DNA from: an uncultured Clostridia bacterium | Lineage (GTDB): Bacteria; Bacillota; Clostridia; Christensenellales; CAG-138 | Reading direction: 5' to 3' | Assembly (NCBI GenBank): GCA_947168855.1 | Contig: CAMVNO010000005.1 | Location: forward strand, 152,439-216,438 | Length of the DNA: 64,000 bases | In this document: positions 17,922 to 26,208 of the stretch, in pieces | How positions within the stretch are numbered: position 1 is the first letter of the stretch | How the letters are laid out: each line of letters begins with the position of its first letter | Notes under the pieces: model-generated | The model's input: only the letters and a program-made list of their open reading frames with translations | What the model was told of the DNA's origin: nothing | The model's database searches: none | Translations under genes and position numbers: made by a program

Positions 17922-19875
17922 CTTCCTTCGCCCCCTCGCACGAAATGATGTACACCGGGTTCTGCGCGGTCATCAGATGGTATCCGCCGACCTTTCTGCC
18001 GCGGGAAACGGCAAGCTCCGTGATCTCTTCGTTCTCAAGCGGGAATGCTTTGAGCACGGCAAGCGCCTCCGCGAACGTCTCTGCCGTGACGGTGTTCAGC
18101 ACGATGCGCGCGCGCGGGTTCTTTCCGAGCGCACAGCGCACGATCTCCGAAAGCTTCCCGCCGCTGCCGCCGATGAAGACGTGTGTGGGCTTTGGCAGGT
18201 CCGAAAGCGCTTCCGGCGCCGTTCCGTGCACGACCGTCAGGTTCGTAACGCCCAGACGCCGCTTGTTTTGTTCGATCAGCTCACAGGCGGGTTCGTCGCG
18301 CTCGATCGCGTACACCGCGCCGCGCACGGCGCATTCCGCCATCTCGATCGACACCGAGCCGGTGCCCGCGCCGACGTCCCAGCAGACCGCGTCCTCTTGA
18401 AGCTTCAGTTTGGAAAGCGTCACCGCGCGGACCTCGGATTTCGTCATCGGAACGTCCGTGCGCAGAAAATCCGGATCCGGTCTGCCGTGCGTCACGATCT
18501 TCGGCGCGTCGTTTTCGATCAGTACGATCGACAGCGGCGCAAAGCTGCGGTCCAGAAGGTCCTTTGCCGTGCCGCTTGTGATCGCTTCGTTCGGATAGGA
18601 AAGGTTTTCGCCGACCGTCACGCGCACGTCCGAAAGCCCGTATTCGCACAGGGTATGCAGGAGATCGGAAACGCCGCTCTCCCCGGCGGTCAGCACGGTC
18701 GTTTTGGCGTTCTGCCTGACCGTTCCCGTGAGATTGCACGCGCGTCCGTGCGCCGAGATATGCGCCGCGTCGTCCCACGAGACCCCGATGCGCGCCGAAA
18801 AGTACGCAAGCGAGGAGACGCCCGGCAGCACGTTCGGTCTGAGATCGCCGATGCGCGAAAGCAGCCCCTTCGTTCCGCTGAAGAAGCCGGTGTCGCCCGA
18901 CATGGCGACGACAATGCGCTGCGCGGGATCGTTCCGGATAAGCGATTCGATCTCATCCGGCAGGATCGCATGCACGGTCCGCTTGGAAAAGCCCGCCAGA
19001 ACGTCCGTCACGCGCGGCGCGCCGACGATCAGCTCCGCCCTTCGGCATGCGTCGATCGCCGCTTCGGTCAGCTGTCCGCTTCCCGTGCCGACGCCGAGGA
19101 TCGTGATCTCCTTCTGCCGCACGAGATGAAACCGCTTTTCCAGCAATCGGATGCAGTCGGCTTCCGAAACGCCCTGCTCCTCGGACGGTCTTTGAATCAC
19201 CACGGGCGTTGCGCCGCAGGCGCGCGCCGCGCGGATCTTCTCCGCAAAGCCGCCCGCCGCGCCGGTGTCCTTGGTCACAAGATAGCTTGCGTCGATGCTC
19301 TTCAATAAGGCGGCGTTCAGCTCCTCGGAAAACGGTCCCTGCATGCAGATGAGGTGGGCGCCGGAAAAGCCCAGCGCGAACGCCGCGTCGGTCGATTCCT
19401 TTACCGGTAGGATCCTGGCGTACAGCCGCGTTTCAAACCCGCGCACCGCCGTGTACCGGGAAAGCTCCTTGCTGCCGACGGTCAAAAGCACGTTGCCCTG
19501 CGTTTTGTTGAGATACTCCACCGCCGCGTCGGCGTCCTCGACGAACACACAGCCGTCGGCGTTTTCCGAATCGCGCAGCACGCGCAGATAGTCCGTGCCG
19601 GTTTCGGCGCAGACCGCCCTGAGCGTTTTTGTCACCTCGACGGCATACGGATGCGTGGCGTCGATCAGAAGCTCCGCGCCGGTCTCTTTGATCAGCGCTT
19701 CGATCTCCGCCGCGTTTTTGCGTCCGAAGATCACGCGGAGATTCTCACCCGGTTCGATCAGCGTTTCGCCGTATTCCGTGGCGACGCTGACCGTGACATC
19801 GAGCGGCTGCTCCAGCAGCGCGCTCGCGATCCTGCGTCCCTCCGTTGTGCCTGCAAATAACAGAATGCTATGCAT
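17914..19875 (-). CDS. CbiJ-CbiE-CbiT triple fusion (cobalt-precorrin-6A reductase / C5- and C15-methyltransferase-decarboxylase)
   Basis: The 653-residue protein joins three pathway steps. Residues about 1-250 are CbiJ/CobK-like (LLFAGTTEGRRIA, LIDATHPYAVEVT, VTKDTGAAGGF), the NAD(P)H reductase of cobalt-precorrin-6A. Residues about 255-460 are CbiE, a tetrapyrrole methylase (ILGVGTGSGQLTEAA, VVAMSGDTGFFSG, LPGVSSLAYF). Residues about 465-653 are CbiT (TKSEVRAVTLSKL, DVGAGTGSVSIEMA, IGGSGGKL). CbiE-CbiT fusion is known as CobL; adding CbiJ at the front is less usual. It overlaps neighbours by ATGCATAG at both ends. Confidence 0.93.
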   Translation of the reverse strand: MHSILLFAGTTEGRRIASALLEQPLDVTVSVATEYGETLIEPGENLRVIFGRKNAAEIEALIKETGAELLIDATHPYAVEVTKTLRAVCAETGTDYLRVLRDSENADGCVFVEDADAAVEYLNKTQGNVLLTVGSKELSRYTAVRGFETRLYARILPVKESTDAAFALGFSGAHLICMQGPFSEELNAALLKSIDASYLVTKDTGAAGGFAEKIRAARACGATPVVIQRPSEEQGVSEADCIRLLEKRFHLVRQKEITILGVGTGSGQLTEAAIDACRRAELIVGAPRVTDVLAGFSKRTVHAILPDEIESLIRNDPAQRIVVAMSGDTGFFSGTKGLLSRIGDLRPNVLPGVSSLAYFSARIGVSWDDAAHISAHGRACNLTGTVRQNAKTTVLTAGESGVSDLLHTLCEYGLSDVRVTVGENLSYPNEAITSGTAKDLLDRSFAPLSIVLIENDAPKIVTHGRPDPDFLRTDVPMTKSEVRAVTLSKLKLQEDAVCWDVGAGTGSVSIEMAECAVRGAVYAIERDEPACELIEQNKRRLGVTNLTVVHGTAPEALSDLPKPTHVFIGGSGGKLSEIVRCALGKNPRARIVLNTVTAETFAEALAVLKAFPLENEEITELAVSRGRKVGGYHLMTAQNPVYIISCEGAKEDA

Positions 19876-20599
19876 GAATGTATCCTCTCGGCGTAACCAT
19901 TTTCCCGTTGATGACCTGCGTTTCGGAATTCCCGATAAAGACCGTGCAGAACATATCGACCTCCGCCGTTCTCAGCTCCTTCAGCGGCAGGACCGTGACC
20001 GATTCGTCGTCGCGTCCGATGTTTCGCGCAATGCCGCACACGGTGTCCGGCGAGGCGAACCGCAGCACCAGATCGCACGCGCGCATCAGATGGTCTTTGC
20101 GCTTATGGCTGGCGGGGTTATAGAGGCAGATCACGAAATTCGCCTGCGCCGCGGCAAGCAGACGCCGTTCGATCGTTTCCCACGGGGTCAGAAGATCGGA
20201 AAGGCTGATCACCGCAAAATCGTGCATCAACGGCGCGCCTAAAATCGCGGCGCCGGAAAGCACCGCGGACACGCCGGGGATCGTCCGGACCGTGACATCC
20301 GGATACGCCTTTGCCATCTCCTCGCACAGACCGCTCATGCCGTAAACGCCCGCGTCGCCCGAACAGATCATGGCGACGGACCTGCCGGATTGCGCGGTTT
20401 CCAGCGCGAGCTGTACGCGCGCAACCTCCTGCCGCATCGGCGTGGTCAGAAACTCCTTGTCCGGAAAATGCGCTTTCACGAGGTCGACATAGACCGTATA
20501 GCCCACGATGACGTCGCAGCGCTCGAGCGCTTCGATCGCCCGGAGCGTCATGTTCTCATAGCTTCCGGGACCGATGCCCACCACATACAGTTCAGACAA
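19868..20599 (-). CDS. cbiH: Cobalt-precorrin-3 C17-methyltransferase CbiH (CobJ family)
   Basis: About 243 residues from a TTG start. The tetrapyrrole methylase features are LYVVGIGPGSYENMT, ICSGDAGVYGMSGL and IPGVSAVLSGAAILGAPL, characteristic of the ring-contracting CbiH/CobJ enzyme, which methylates C17 with SAM. I prefer TTG at 20599 because AAGGAGG lies 9-12 nt upstream and the enzyme's conserved N-terminus begins right after it; the upstream ATG at 20632 would add 11 basic residues (MRWRKRRRRFR). It overlaps the cbiG stop by 8 nt. Confidence 0.93.
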   Translation of the reverse strand: MSELYVVGIGPGSYENMTLRAIEALERCDVIVGYTVYVDLVKAHFPDKEFLTTPMRQEVARVQLALETAQSGRSVAMICSGDAGVYGMSGLCEEMAKAYPDVTVRTIPGVSAVLSGAAILGAPLMHDFAVISLSDLLTPWETIERRLLAAAQANFVICLYNPASHKRKDHLMRACDLVLRFASPDTVCGIARNIGRDDESVTVLPLKELRTAEVDMFCTVFIGNSETQVINGKMVTPRGYIHA

Positions 20600-21614
20600 A
20601 CGAAATCGCCTCCTCCTTTTTCGCCAGCGCAAAGGTCATGCCGTCCTTTGCGACCTTTTGTACCGTGAGCGGACCGCCTGCCGCAAGCACCGCCGCGCGT
20701 TCGCACACGTTGTCCGCGCCGGTCCTTTCCGCGACAAACGCCGAATGGGAAAACGTCCCTTCGACCGCCATGAGCGCCTGCGCCGAATAGGTATAAAACG
20801 GCACGCTGCGCGCGTCGGCAAGCGCCCGGATCCCGGGCTCGTCCGCTTTGAGATCGACCGACGCAAGGCAGAACACCGCCTCGTCCGGCACGTTCGCAAG
20901 CGCAAGCTGTTCCGAAACGAATGCCGAAAGCGCGTCCGCGTCCTTTCCCCTGCGGCAGCCGATCCCGATGCAGTAGCGCTGCGGCGTTAAAAACAGCGTC
21001 CGCGCATACGGCGGCTCGATCCTTTGCTCCGAAACGACGATCCCGATCGCCGCCGGTTCACGCGTAAGCCCGTCCGGCAGGTCCCCCGCGATCGGCTCCA
21101 TGCTCAAAAATCCCACCGGTTCACGGCGCAGCAGCGCGGCGGAGATCTCCTTCGCAAGCTGCATGTCCGCGATGTGCAGATGATTCTTCGCCGCAAACAC
21201 GTCAACGGCGAAAAGCCCGTTCAGATCCGTTGCGGTCGTGATGACCGGCGTTGCGCCGAGCGTCTCCGAAAGCGACAGCGCCAGCGCGTTTGCGCCGCCG
21301 ATGTGTCCCGACAGAAGCGGGATTACAAAGCGCGCCTGCTCGTCGACGACAAGCACCGCGGGATCGGTCGTTTTGCTTTGGATCCACGGCGCGATCGCGC
21401 GAACCGCAATGCCGGCGGCGCACACGAAGATCAGGGCGTCCGCGTTTTGAAAGCCGTCCTTTGCCCAGTCCGCCGCGCTCATTTCGAGCGGAAGATCGCC
21501 GCTTTTCGGATACCGCGCATAGGATTCCGCCGTGTGCGTTCCCTGCAGCGCATCAACAATGCGGCGCGCGGTCTGTTCGCCGCGTTCGGTGTAGGATACG
21601 ATCCGGATGCGCAT
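20592..21614 (-). CDS. cbiG: Cobalt-precorrin-5A hydrolase CbiG
   Basis: 340 residues. CbiG opens the delta-lactone of cobalt-precorrin-5A and releases acetaldehyde. Typical features are IVSYTERGEQTARRI, FVCAAGIAVRAIAPWI, PLLSGHIGGANALA and, in the C-terminal domain, IGIGCRRGKD. Length fits the family (about 340-350). It lies 3 nt after cbiF and overlaps the TTG start of cbiH. Confidence 0.94.
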   Translation of the reverse strand: MRIRIVSYTERGEQTARRIVDALQGTHTAESYARYPKSGDLPLEMSAADWAKDGFQNADALIFVCAAGIAVRAIAPWIQSKTTDPAVLVVDEQARFVIPLLSGHIGGANALALSLSETLGATPVITTATDLNGLFAVDVFAAKNHLHIADMQLAKEISAALLRREPVGFLSMEPIAGDLPDGLTREPAAIGIVVSEQRIEPPYARTLFLTPQRYCIGIGCRRGKDADALSAFVSEQLALANVPDEAVFCLASVDLKADEPGIRALADARSVPFYTYSAQALMAVEGTFSHSAFVAERTGADNVCERAAVLAAGGPLTVQKVAKDGMTFALAKKEEAISFV

Positions 21615-21617
21615 GGT

Positions 21618-22376
21618 TCACTCCTTTGCCGGACGGAATTCGGTTGCAAACGCCGGATTGTAGAGCTCGGAACGCGCATAGCCGCTTTGCGCCACCGCGT
21701 CGCCCACGATGATCAGCGCGGTCTTTCTGACGCCGTTCTCCTCGGCGCACTGCGGGAGCGTACCGACTGTGCAGTACAGCGTTTTCTCGTCCGGCCATGT
21801 CGCCTTATAGACGATCGCCGCGGGCGTGTCGGAGCTGTAGCCTCCCGCCAGCAGCTCCTCACGCGTTTTTTCCAAAAGTCCGGTGCTCAGAAACAGCACC
21901 ATGGTCGCCCGATGCGCGGCAAACGCGCGAACGCTCTCGCGCTCCGGCACCGGCGTTCTGCCCGCCATGCGCGTGATGACCACGCTCTGCGAAACGCCGG
22001 GCAGGGTATATTCCATCTTGAGCGCCGCCGCCGCGCCGCAGAACGAGCTGACGCCGGGGCAGTAGTCGTATGCGATGCCGTCGCGGTCCAATGCGTCCAT
22101 CTGCTCGCGGATCGCGCCGAAAAGGCACGGATCGCCGGTGTGCAGGCGCACGGTCGTGCGCCCCTCGGCTTCCGCCCCGCGCATAACCGCGAGGACTTCC
22201 TCGAGCGTCATTTCCGCGCTGTTGTATACCGCGCAGTCCGGTTTTTTCTCTTCGAGCAGCGCCGGGTTCACCAGCGAGCCCGCATAGATGATGACGTCCG
22301 CCTCTCTTAAAAGCCGCTGTCCGCGGACGGTGATCAGATCGGCTGCGCCGCAGCCTGCGCCGACAAAATGGATCAT
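21618..22376 (-). CDS. cbiF: Cobalt-precorrin-4 C11-methyltransferase CbiF
   Basis: 252 residues of a SAM-dependent tetrapyrrole methylase. MIHFVGAGCGAADLITVRG, IYAGSLVNP, RLHTGDPCLFGAI and YCPGVSSFCGAAAALK identify CbiF/CobM, which methylates C11. The ATG follows GAAGGAG and overlaps the cbiL stop as ATGA. Confidence 0.95.
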   Translation of the reverse strand: MIHFVGAGCGAADLITVRGQRLLREADVIIYAGSLVNPALLEEKKPDCAVYNSAEMTLEEVLAVMRGAEAEGRTTVRLHTGDPCLFGAIREQMDALDRDGIAYDYCPGVSSFCGAAAALKMEYTLPGVSQSVVITRMAGRTPVPERESVRAFAAHRATMVLFLSTGLLEKTREELLAGGYSSDTPAAIVYKATWPDEKTLYCTVGTLPQCAEENGVRKTALIIVGDAVAQSGYARSELYNPAFATEFRPAKE

Positions 22377-23059
22377 GCTTCCTTCTCCTTTACGATCGTG
22401 ACCAGATAATACCCGGCGTCCTCCGGGATCGCCTCGCGCGAACCATAGACGCGCTCGTCTTCCGTGCCGCAGTTTTCCACCGCCTGCGCCGAAACGTCGC
22501 GCTCGGAAAGCGCGTTTTTAAGCGCGTTCAATTCGCCCTTCATAAAAACTTTTGTGCCGGAAAGCGCAAGCGCTTCCTCCGCGTTTGCGCCGCCCGGAAG
22601 GATATGCAGTTCTTCCCGGTCGGTGCACAGCGGTTTTTTGAGCCGTGCCGCCGCCGCGCAGAATGAGGTCACGCCGGGGACCCACTGCACGTCGTACCCT
22701 GCCGCCGAGACCTTTGCCGCCAGATACGCGAACGTCGAATACACCGACGGATCGCCGAGCGTGACGAACACGACGGTCCTGCCCGCACAAAGCGCCGCCG
22801 CGATTCGTTCCGCGCCGGCTTCGTACGCCGCTTCGCGGAGGCTTTGATCGTGCGTCATCGGCATGTCGATGCAGAGAACGGGCTTGTCCTTTGCCTCCGG
22901 CACCGCGCCGCACGCGATCCGGTACGCAAAGCATTTTTCGGAATCCCGATGCGGGATCGCAAGCATGTCGCAGCTTCCGATCAGCCGCGCCGCCCTGCAC
23001 GTTAAAAGCTCCGGATCGCCCGGACCGACCCCGACGCCGTAAAGAATACCGCTGCTCAT
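22373..23059 (-). CDS. cbiL: Cobalt-factor II / precorrin-2 C20-methyltransferase CbiL
   Basis: 228 residues from MSSGILYGVGVGPGDPELL, with VFVTLGDPSVYSTF and WVPGVTSFCAAAARL typical of CbiL/CobI. The enzyme methylates C20, the first methylation after cobalt insertion in the anaerobic route. The start at 23059 is set by GGAGGG and by ATGA overlap with cbiD; the ORF-track start 27 codons earlier lies inside cbiD and has no site. Confidence 0.94.
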   Translation of the reverse strand: MSSGILYGVGVGPGDPELLTCRAARLIGSCDMLAIPHRDSEKCFAYRIACGAVPEAKDKPVLCIDMPMTHDQSLREAAYEAGAERIAAALCAGRTVVFVTLGDPSVYSTFAYLAAKVSAAGYDVQWVPGVTSFCAAAARLKKPLCTDREELHILPGGANAEEALALSGTKVFMKGELNALKNALSERDVSAQAVENCGTEDERVYGSREAIPEDAGYYLVTIVKEKEA

Positions 23060-24198
23060 ATCGTTCCCTCCGTCCAAAGCATCGCCGTTTCGGTTCTGTA
23101 AAGCTCCCGGTTCCCGCCGGTAAAGACGATCGCGCCGCATGTGATCTGCCCCTTCGTGCGCGCGGAAAGCGCAAACTCGGTCCGCGTTTTCAACATGCGC
23201 AGGGTGTTTTCGAGCGCCCCGCGTTCCTCGAGAACGCGCAGCATCTCGTCGGTTGTGACGCAGTCGAACATGGCGCGCGCTGTATCCGCGTCCGCGCCGG
23301 AAAGGAGCGCAGCCGAAGCCATCAGCTCCGCGCGGCAGTCGCCCTCCCGCGAGTGCGTATTCATGATCCCGCCGGACAGCTTGACGAATTTGCCGATGTG
23401 CCCGACAAGAAGCGCCTCGGAAAAGCCGGCGTCGATCGCCGCGTCAAGCGCCTTGCCGATGTAGTTTGAGCACTTGACGATCCGCTCGTCCGATACGCCG
23501 TACCGTTCCTTCAGAAAATCCGCGCCGTAATTGCCCGGCGTGAGGATCAGGCGCGTATCCCCGAGCGCTTTGCGCTGTCTGATCTCCAGCACGATGCTGT
23601 CGACGAGCGCGTCCTCGCTCATCGGCTCCACAATGCCGCTCGTTCCGAGGATCGAAATACCGCCCTCGATGCCGAGCCGCGGATTGAACGTCTTTTCCGC
23701 AAGCGCAACGCCCTCCGGGATCGAGATCACCACGGAGAGCCCCTTCGGCGGTTCGCATTCCTCCGCCGCCTCCTCGACCGCGCGGCGGATCATTTCCCGC
23801 GGGACCGGATTGATCGCCGCTTCGCCGATCGCCTGCTTGAGCCCCGGCTTCGTCACGCGTCCGACGCCGACGCCGCCGTCGATCAGGATCCCGGGTCGTT
23901 CCGCCGCCGAAACCGCGGCATAGACCAGCACGCCGTCGGTCACGTCCGGATCGTCGCCGCTGCTCTTGCGGATCGCGCAGCTTGCCGTGCCGTCAAGAAG
24001 CTTCGGTTCCAGAACCTCGAGGTTGAGCGGGATCCCCTTCGGCGTGTCGATGCGCACCGTCTTCGGCGTCGCGCCCGTCAGAAGCAGCTGTGTCGCCGCC
24101 TTTGCCGCCGCCGCGGCGCAGGTGCCGGTGGTATATCCGTATCTCAGTCGCTTTCCGTCTTTTTGGACGGTGTAGTCCTCTATGCCCGTTTTATGCAT
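23056..24198 (-). CDS. cbiD: Cobalt-precorrin-5B C1-methyltransferase CbiD
   Basis: 380 residues. CbiD methylates C1 of cobalt-precorrin-5B, a step specific to the anaerobic pathway. Signature segments are RYGYTTGTCAAAAAKAA, DDPDVTDGVLVYA, GVGRVTKPGL and LVGHIGKFVKLSGGIMNTHS. Length is typical (about 365-380). Its start overlaps the cobD stop by 8 nt (ATGCATAA). Confidence 0.96.
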   Translation of the reverse strand: MHKTGIEDYTVQKDGKRLRYGYTTGTCAAAAAKAATQLLLTGATPKTVRIDTPKGIPLNLEVLEPKLLDGTASCAIRKSSGDDPDVTDGVLVYAAVSAAERPGILIDGGVGVGRVTKPGLKQAIGEAAINPVPREMIRRAVEEAAEECEPPKGLSVVISIPEGVALAEKTFNPRLGIEGGISILGTSGIVEPMSEDALVDSIVLEIRQRKALGDTRLILTPGNYGADFLKERYGVSDERIVKCSNYIGKALDAAIDAGFSEALLVGHIGKFVKLSGGIMNTHSREGDCRAELMASAALLSGADADTARAMFDCVTTDEMLRVLEERGALENTLRMLKTRTEFALSARTKGQITCGAIVFTGGNRELYRTETAMLWTEGTI

Positions 24199-25243
24199 GC
24201 AGCACCTCCGAAACCGCCGCGATCAGCGCTTCGTTTTCCGCGTGCGTGCGCACCGCAATGCGCGCGTCGCCCGCCGATAAGCCGCGATAGTTTGCGCAGC
24301 TCCGAATCAGAATCCCGCGCTCCAAAAGCGCGTCGTACAGCCCCGGCACGCCGGAAAGCAGCAGATAGTTCGCGTCGCCGTGCAGTACGTCGACGCCGCG
24401 CGTTTCGAGTTCGCGGATCAGATATGCTTTCTCCTCCGCGATCAGCGCGCGCGTTTTATCGATCCACTCTCCGCAGTCGAGCGCGGCAAGCCCCGCCGCC
24501 TGCGCCAAGCCCGAAACGTTCCACGGCTGCGAGATCCGGGTGAGCGCCGCCGTCAGTTCACGATTGCGTGTGACGCAGTATCCGAGCCGCACGCCCGCCA
24601 TGCCGTAGGTCTTGGTAAACGCGCGGAGGATCATCACGCGGTCGCCGTCAATGAGATCGGGCACGAGCGAATCCTGCCGATCCGCGTCGGTCAGCCCGTA
24701 AAAGCTTTCGTCCAGAAAGAGCCACGTCCCCGTTTCCCGACAGCGATCGAGCACGCGGCGCAGCAGCGTCCGCCCGACGCAGCGCCCCGTGGGATTGTTG
24801 GGACTGGCAAGCATCAGCAGATCGACGGTCTCGTCGATCGCGCCGAGGATCGAATCGTCAGGCGCAAAGCCGTTTTCGCGGCGCAGCGGAAAGAACGTCG
24901 GTTCCGATCCGAAAGCGGCAAGCGCCGCCTCGTAATCCTGAAACGACGGAACGGGCAGCAGCGTTTTCTGCGGCTTCAACACCGCCGCAAGCTGATAGAT
25001 CAGCTCCGCCGCGCCGTTGCCGCATACGATCGCTTCCGGCGGAACGGCAAGCCGCCTTGACAGCGCGTCCCGAAGCGCGGTGCAGTACGGATCCGGATAC
25101 CGGTCCGCCGCCTCCGCCGCGGCGCAGATCGCCGCCTTCACGCGGTCGGGCGTGCCCAGGGGATTGACATTCGCCGAAAAATCGAGCGTGACGCGGTTTT
25201 TATAGACGTCTCCGCCATGCCCGTATTGCCCGTTCACGATCAC
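24191..25243 (-). CDS. cobD: L-threonine-O-3-phosphate decarboxylase CobD (PLP enzyme)
   Basis: About 350 residues from a GTG start (VIVNGQYGHGGDVY). The protein is a class I aminotransferase-fold enzyme with YGHGGDVY, LDFSANVNPLG, SPNNPTGR and PLP-lysine region RAFTKTYGMAGVRLGY; this N-terminal set is characteristic of CobD, which makes (R)-1-amino-2-propanol phosphate for CbiB. I chose GTG at 25243 because GGAGGG lies 8 nt upstream and GTGA overlaps the cbiB stop; the ATG at 25264 adds seven residues (MDRRAAA). A histidinol-phosphate aminotransferase is less likely given the context. Confidence 0.92.
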   Translation of the reverse strand: MIVNGQYGHGGDVYKNRVTLDFSANVNPLGTPDRVKAAICAAAEAADRYPDPYCTALRDALSRRLAVPPEAIVCGNGAAELIYQLAAVLKPQKTLLPVPSFQDYEAALAAFGSEPTFFPLRRENGFAPDDSILGAIDETVDLLMLASPNNPTGRCVGRTLLRRVLDRCRETGTWLFLDESFYGLTDADRQDSLVPDLIDGDRVMILRAFTKTYGMAGVRLGYCVTRNRELTAALTRISQPWNVSGLAQAAGLAALDCGEWIDKTRALIAEEKAYLIRELETRGVDVLHGDANYLLLSGVPGLYDALLERGILIRSCANYRGLSAGDARIAVRTHAENEALIAAVSEVLHA

Positions 25244-26208
25244 AGCAGCAGCCCTCCGATCCATGCAATCGCCTCGAAAACGACGAGCCAGAGAATGCTC
25301 GTCCCGTACAAAAGCCGGCAGCTCCGCTTCACGTCGGCGCGCTCGATCGCGCGATCCGCGTCGCCGATCGTGGGCTTTTCGACCCAGACGCCGAAGTAGC
25401 TTGCGCCGCCGCCGAGCTGCACGTGCAGCGCGCCGGCACAGACGGATTCGGTCTGCGCGGAGTTCGGGCTCGCGTGGTTGCGCCGGTCGCGTTTCCAGAT
25501 GCGGCGCGCATTTTTGGCGTCAAGCCCTATGAGTCCCGCCGCCGCGATCATGCCGAGCGCGGAAAGCCTTGCGGGAATGTAATTCGCCGCGTCGTCCAGC
25601 TTTGCCGCCGCGCGTCCGAAGTCGATGTAGGTCTCGTTCTTGTAGCCGACCATCGAATCCATCGTGTTGATCGCCTTATAGAAAAACCCGCCGACCGCTC
25701 CGAACAGCATCAGATACAGCATCGGCGCGATCACGCCGTCCGAGGTGTTTTCCGCCACGGTCTCGACCGTCGCCTTCAGCACCTGCGTCTCGGAAAGCGT
25801 TTCCGTGTCGCGCCCGACCAGCATGCCGACCTGTTTCCGCCCGGCGTCGAGCCCGTCGGTTTCGAGCGCTTTCACGACCTTATATGCTTCCTTCTGCAGG
25901 CAGCGCGCCGCAAGCGCCTGCCAGCACAGGATACAGCTGACGCCGAAATACACCCACGGATGCAGCATCCAGCAGCCGAACAGGATCCCGAATACGACCG
26001 CCGCGGAAATCAGCGGCACCAGGATCGCGAGGATCGTGCCCGCCGCGCGCAGACGGTTCGGCATGCGCCTGCGCAGGAAGCGTTCCAGCGCGGAGATCAG
26101 CTTGCCGATCAGCACCACGGGATGCGGAAGCCGGTAGGGATCGCCGAGCACGCAGTCGATCAGAAATCCCGCAAGGACGGACAGCCAAGTGAGCGTAAAC
26201 AGATTCAT
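25240..26208 (-). CDS. cbiB: Adenosylcobinamide-phosphate synthase CbiB
   Basis: About 322 residues from MNLFTLTWLSVLAGFLIDCVLG, an integral membrane protein with several hydrophobic segments. LGDPYRLPHPVVLIGKLI, VETVAENTSDGVIAPM, AINTMDSMVGYKN and FGRAAAKLDDAANYIPAR are diagnostic. CbiB attaches the aminopropanol phosphate arm to adenosylcobyric acid. The ATG overlaps the ABC ATPase stop (ATGA); the ORF-track start 38 codons earlier is in the upstream gene. Confidence 0.96.
   Translation of the reverse strand: MNLFTLTWLSVLAGFLIDCVLGDPYRLPHPVVLIGKLISALERFLRRRMPNRLRAAGTILAILVPLISAAVVFGILFGCWMLHPWVYFGVSCILCWQALAARCLQKEAYKVVKALETDGLDAGRKQVGMLVGRDTETLSETQVLKATVETVAENTSDGVIAPMLYLMLFGAVGGFFYKAINTMDSMVGYKNETYIDFGRAAAKLDDAANYIPARLSALGMIAAAGLIGLDAKNARRIWKRDRRNHASPNSAQTESVCAGALHVQLGGGASYFGVWVEKPTIGDADRAIERADVKRSCRLLYGTSILWLVVFEAIAWIGGLLL

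Noticed and set aside
17806-19308. 500-residue plus-strand ORF opposite cbiA/cbiJ-E-T
   Set aside because: Shadow frame; all genes here have clear cobalamin-pathway motifs on the minus strand.
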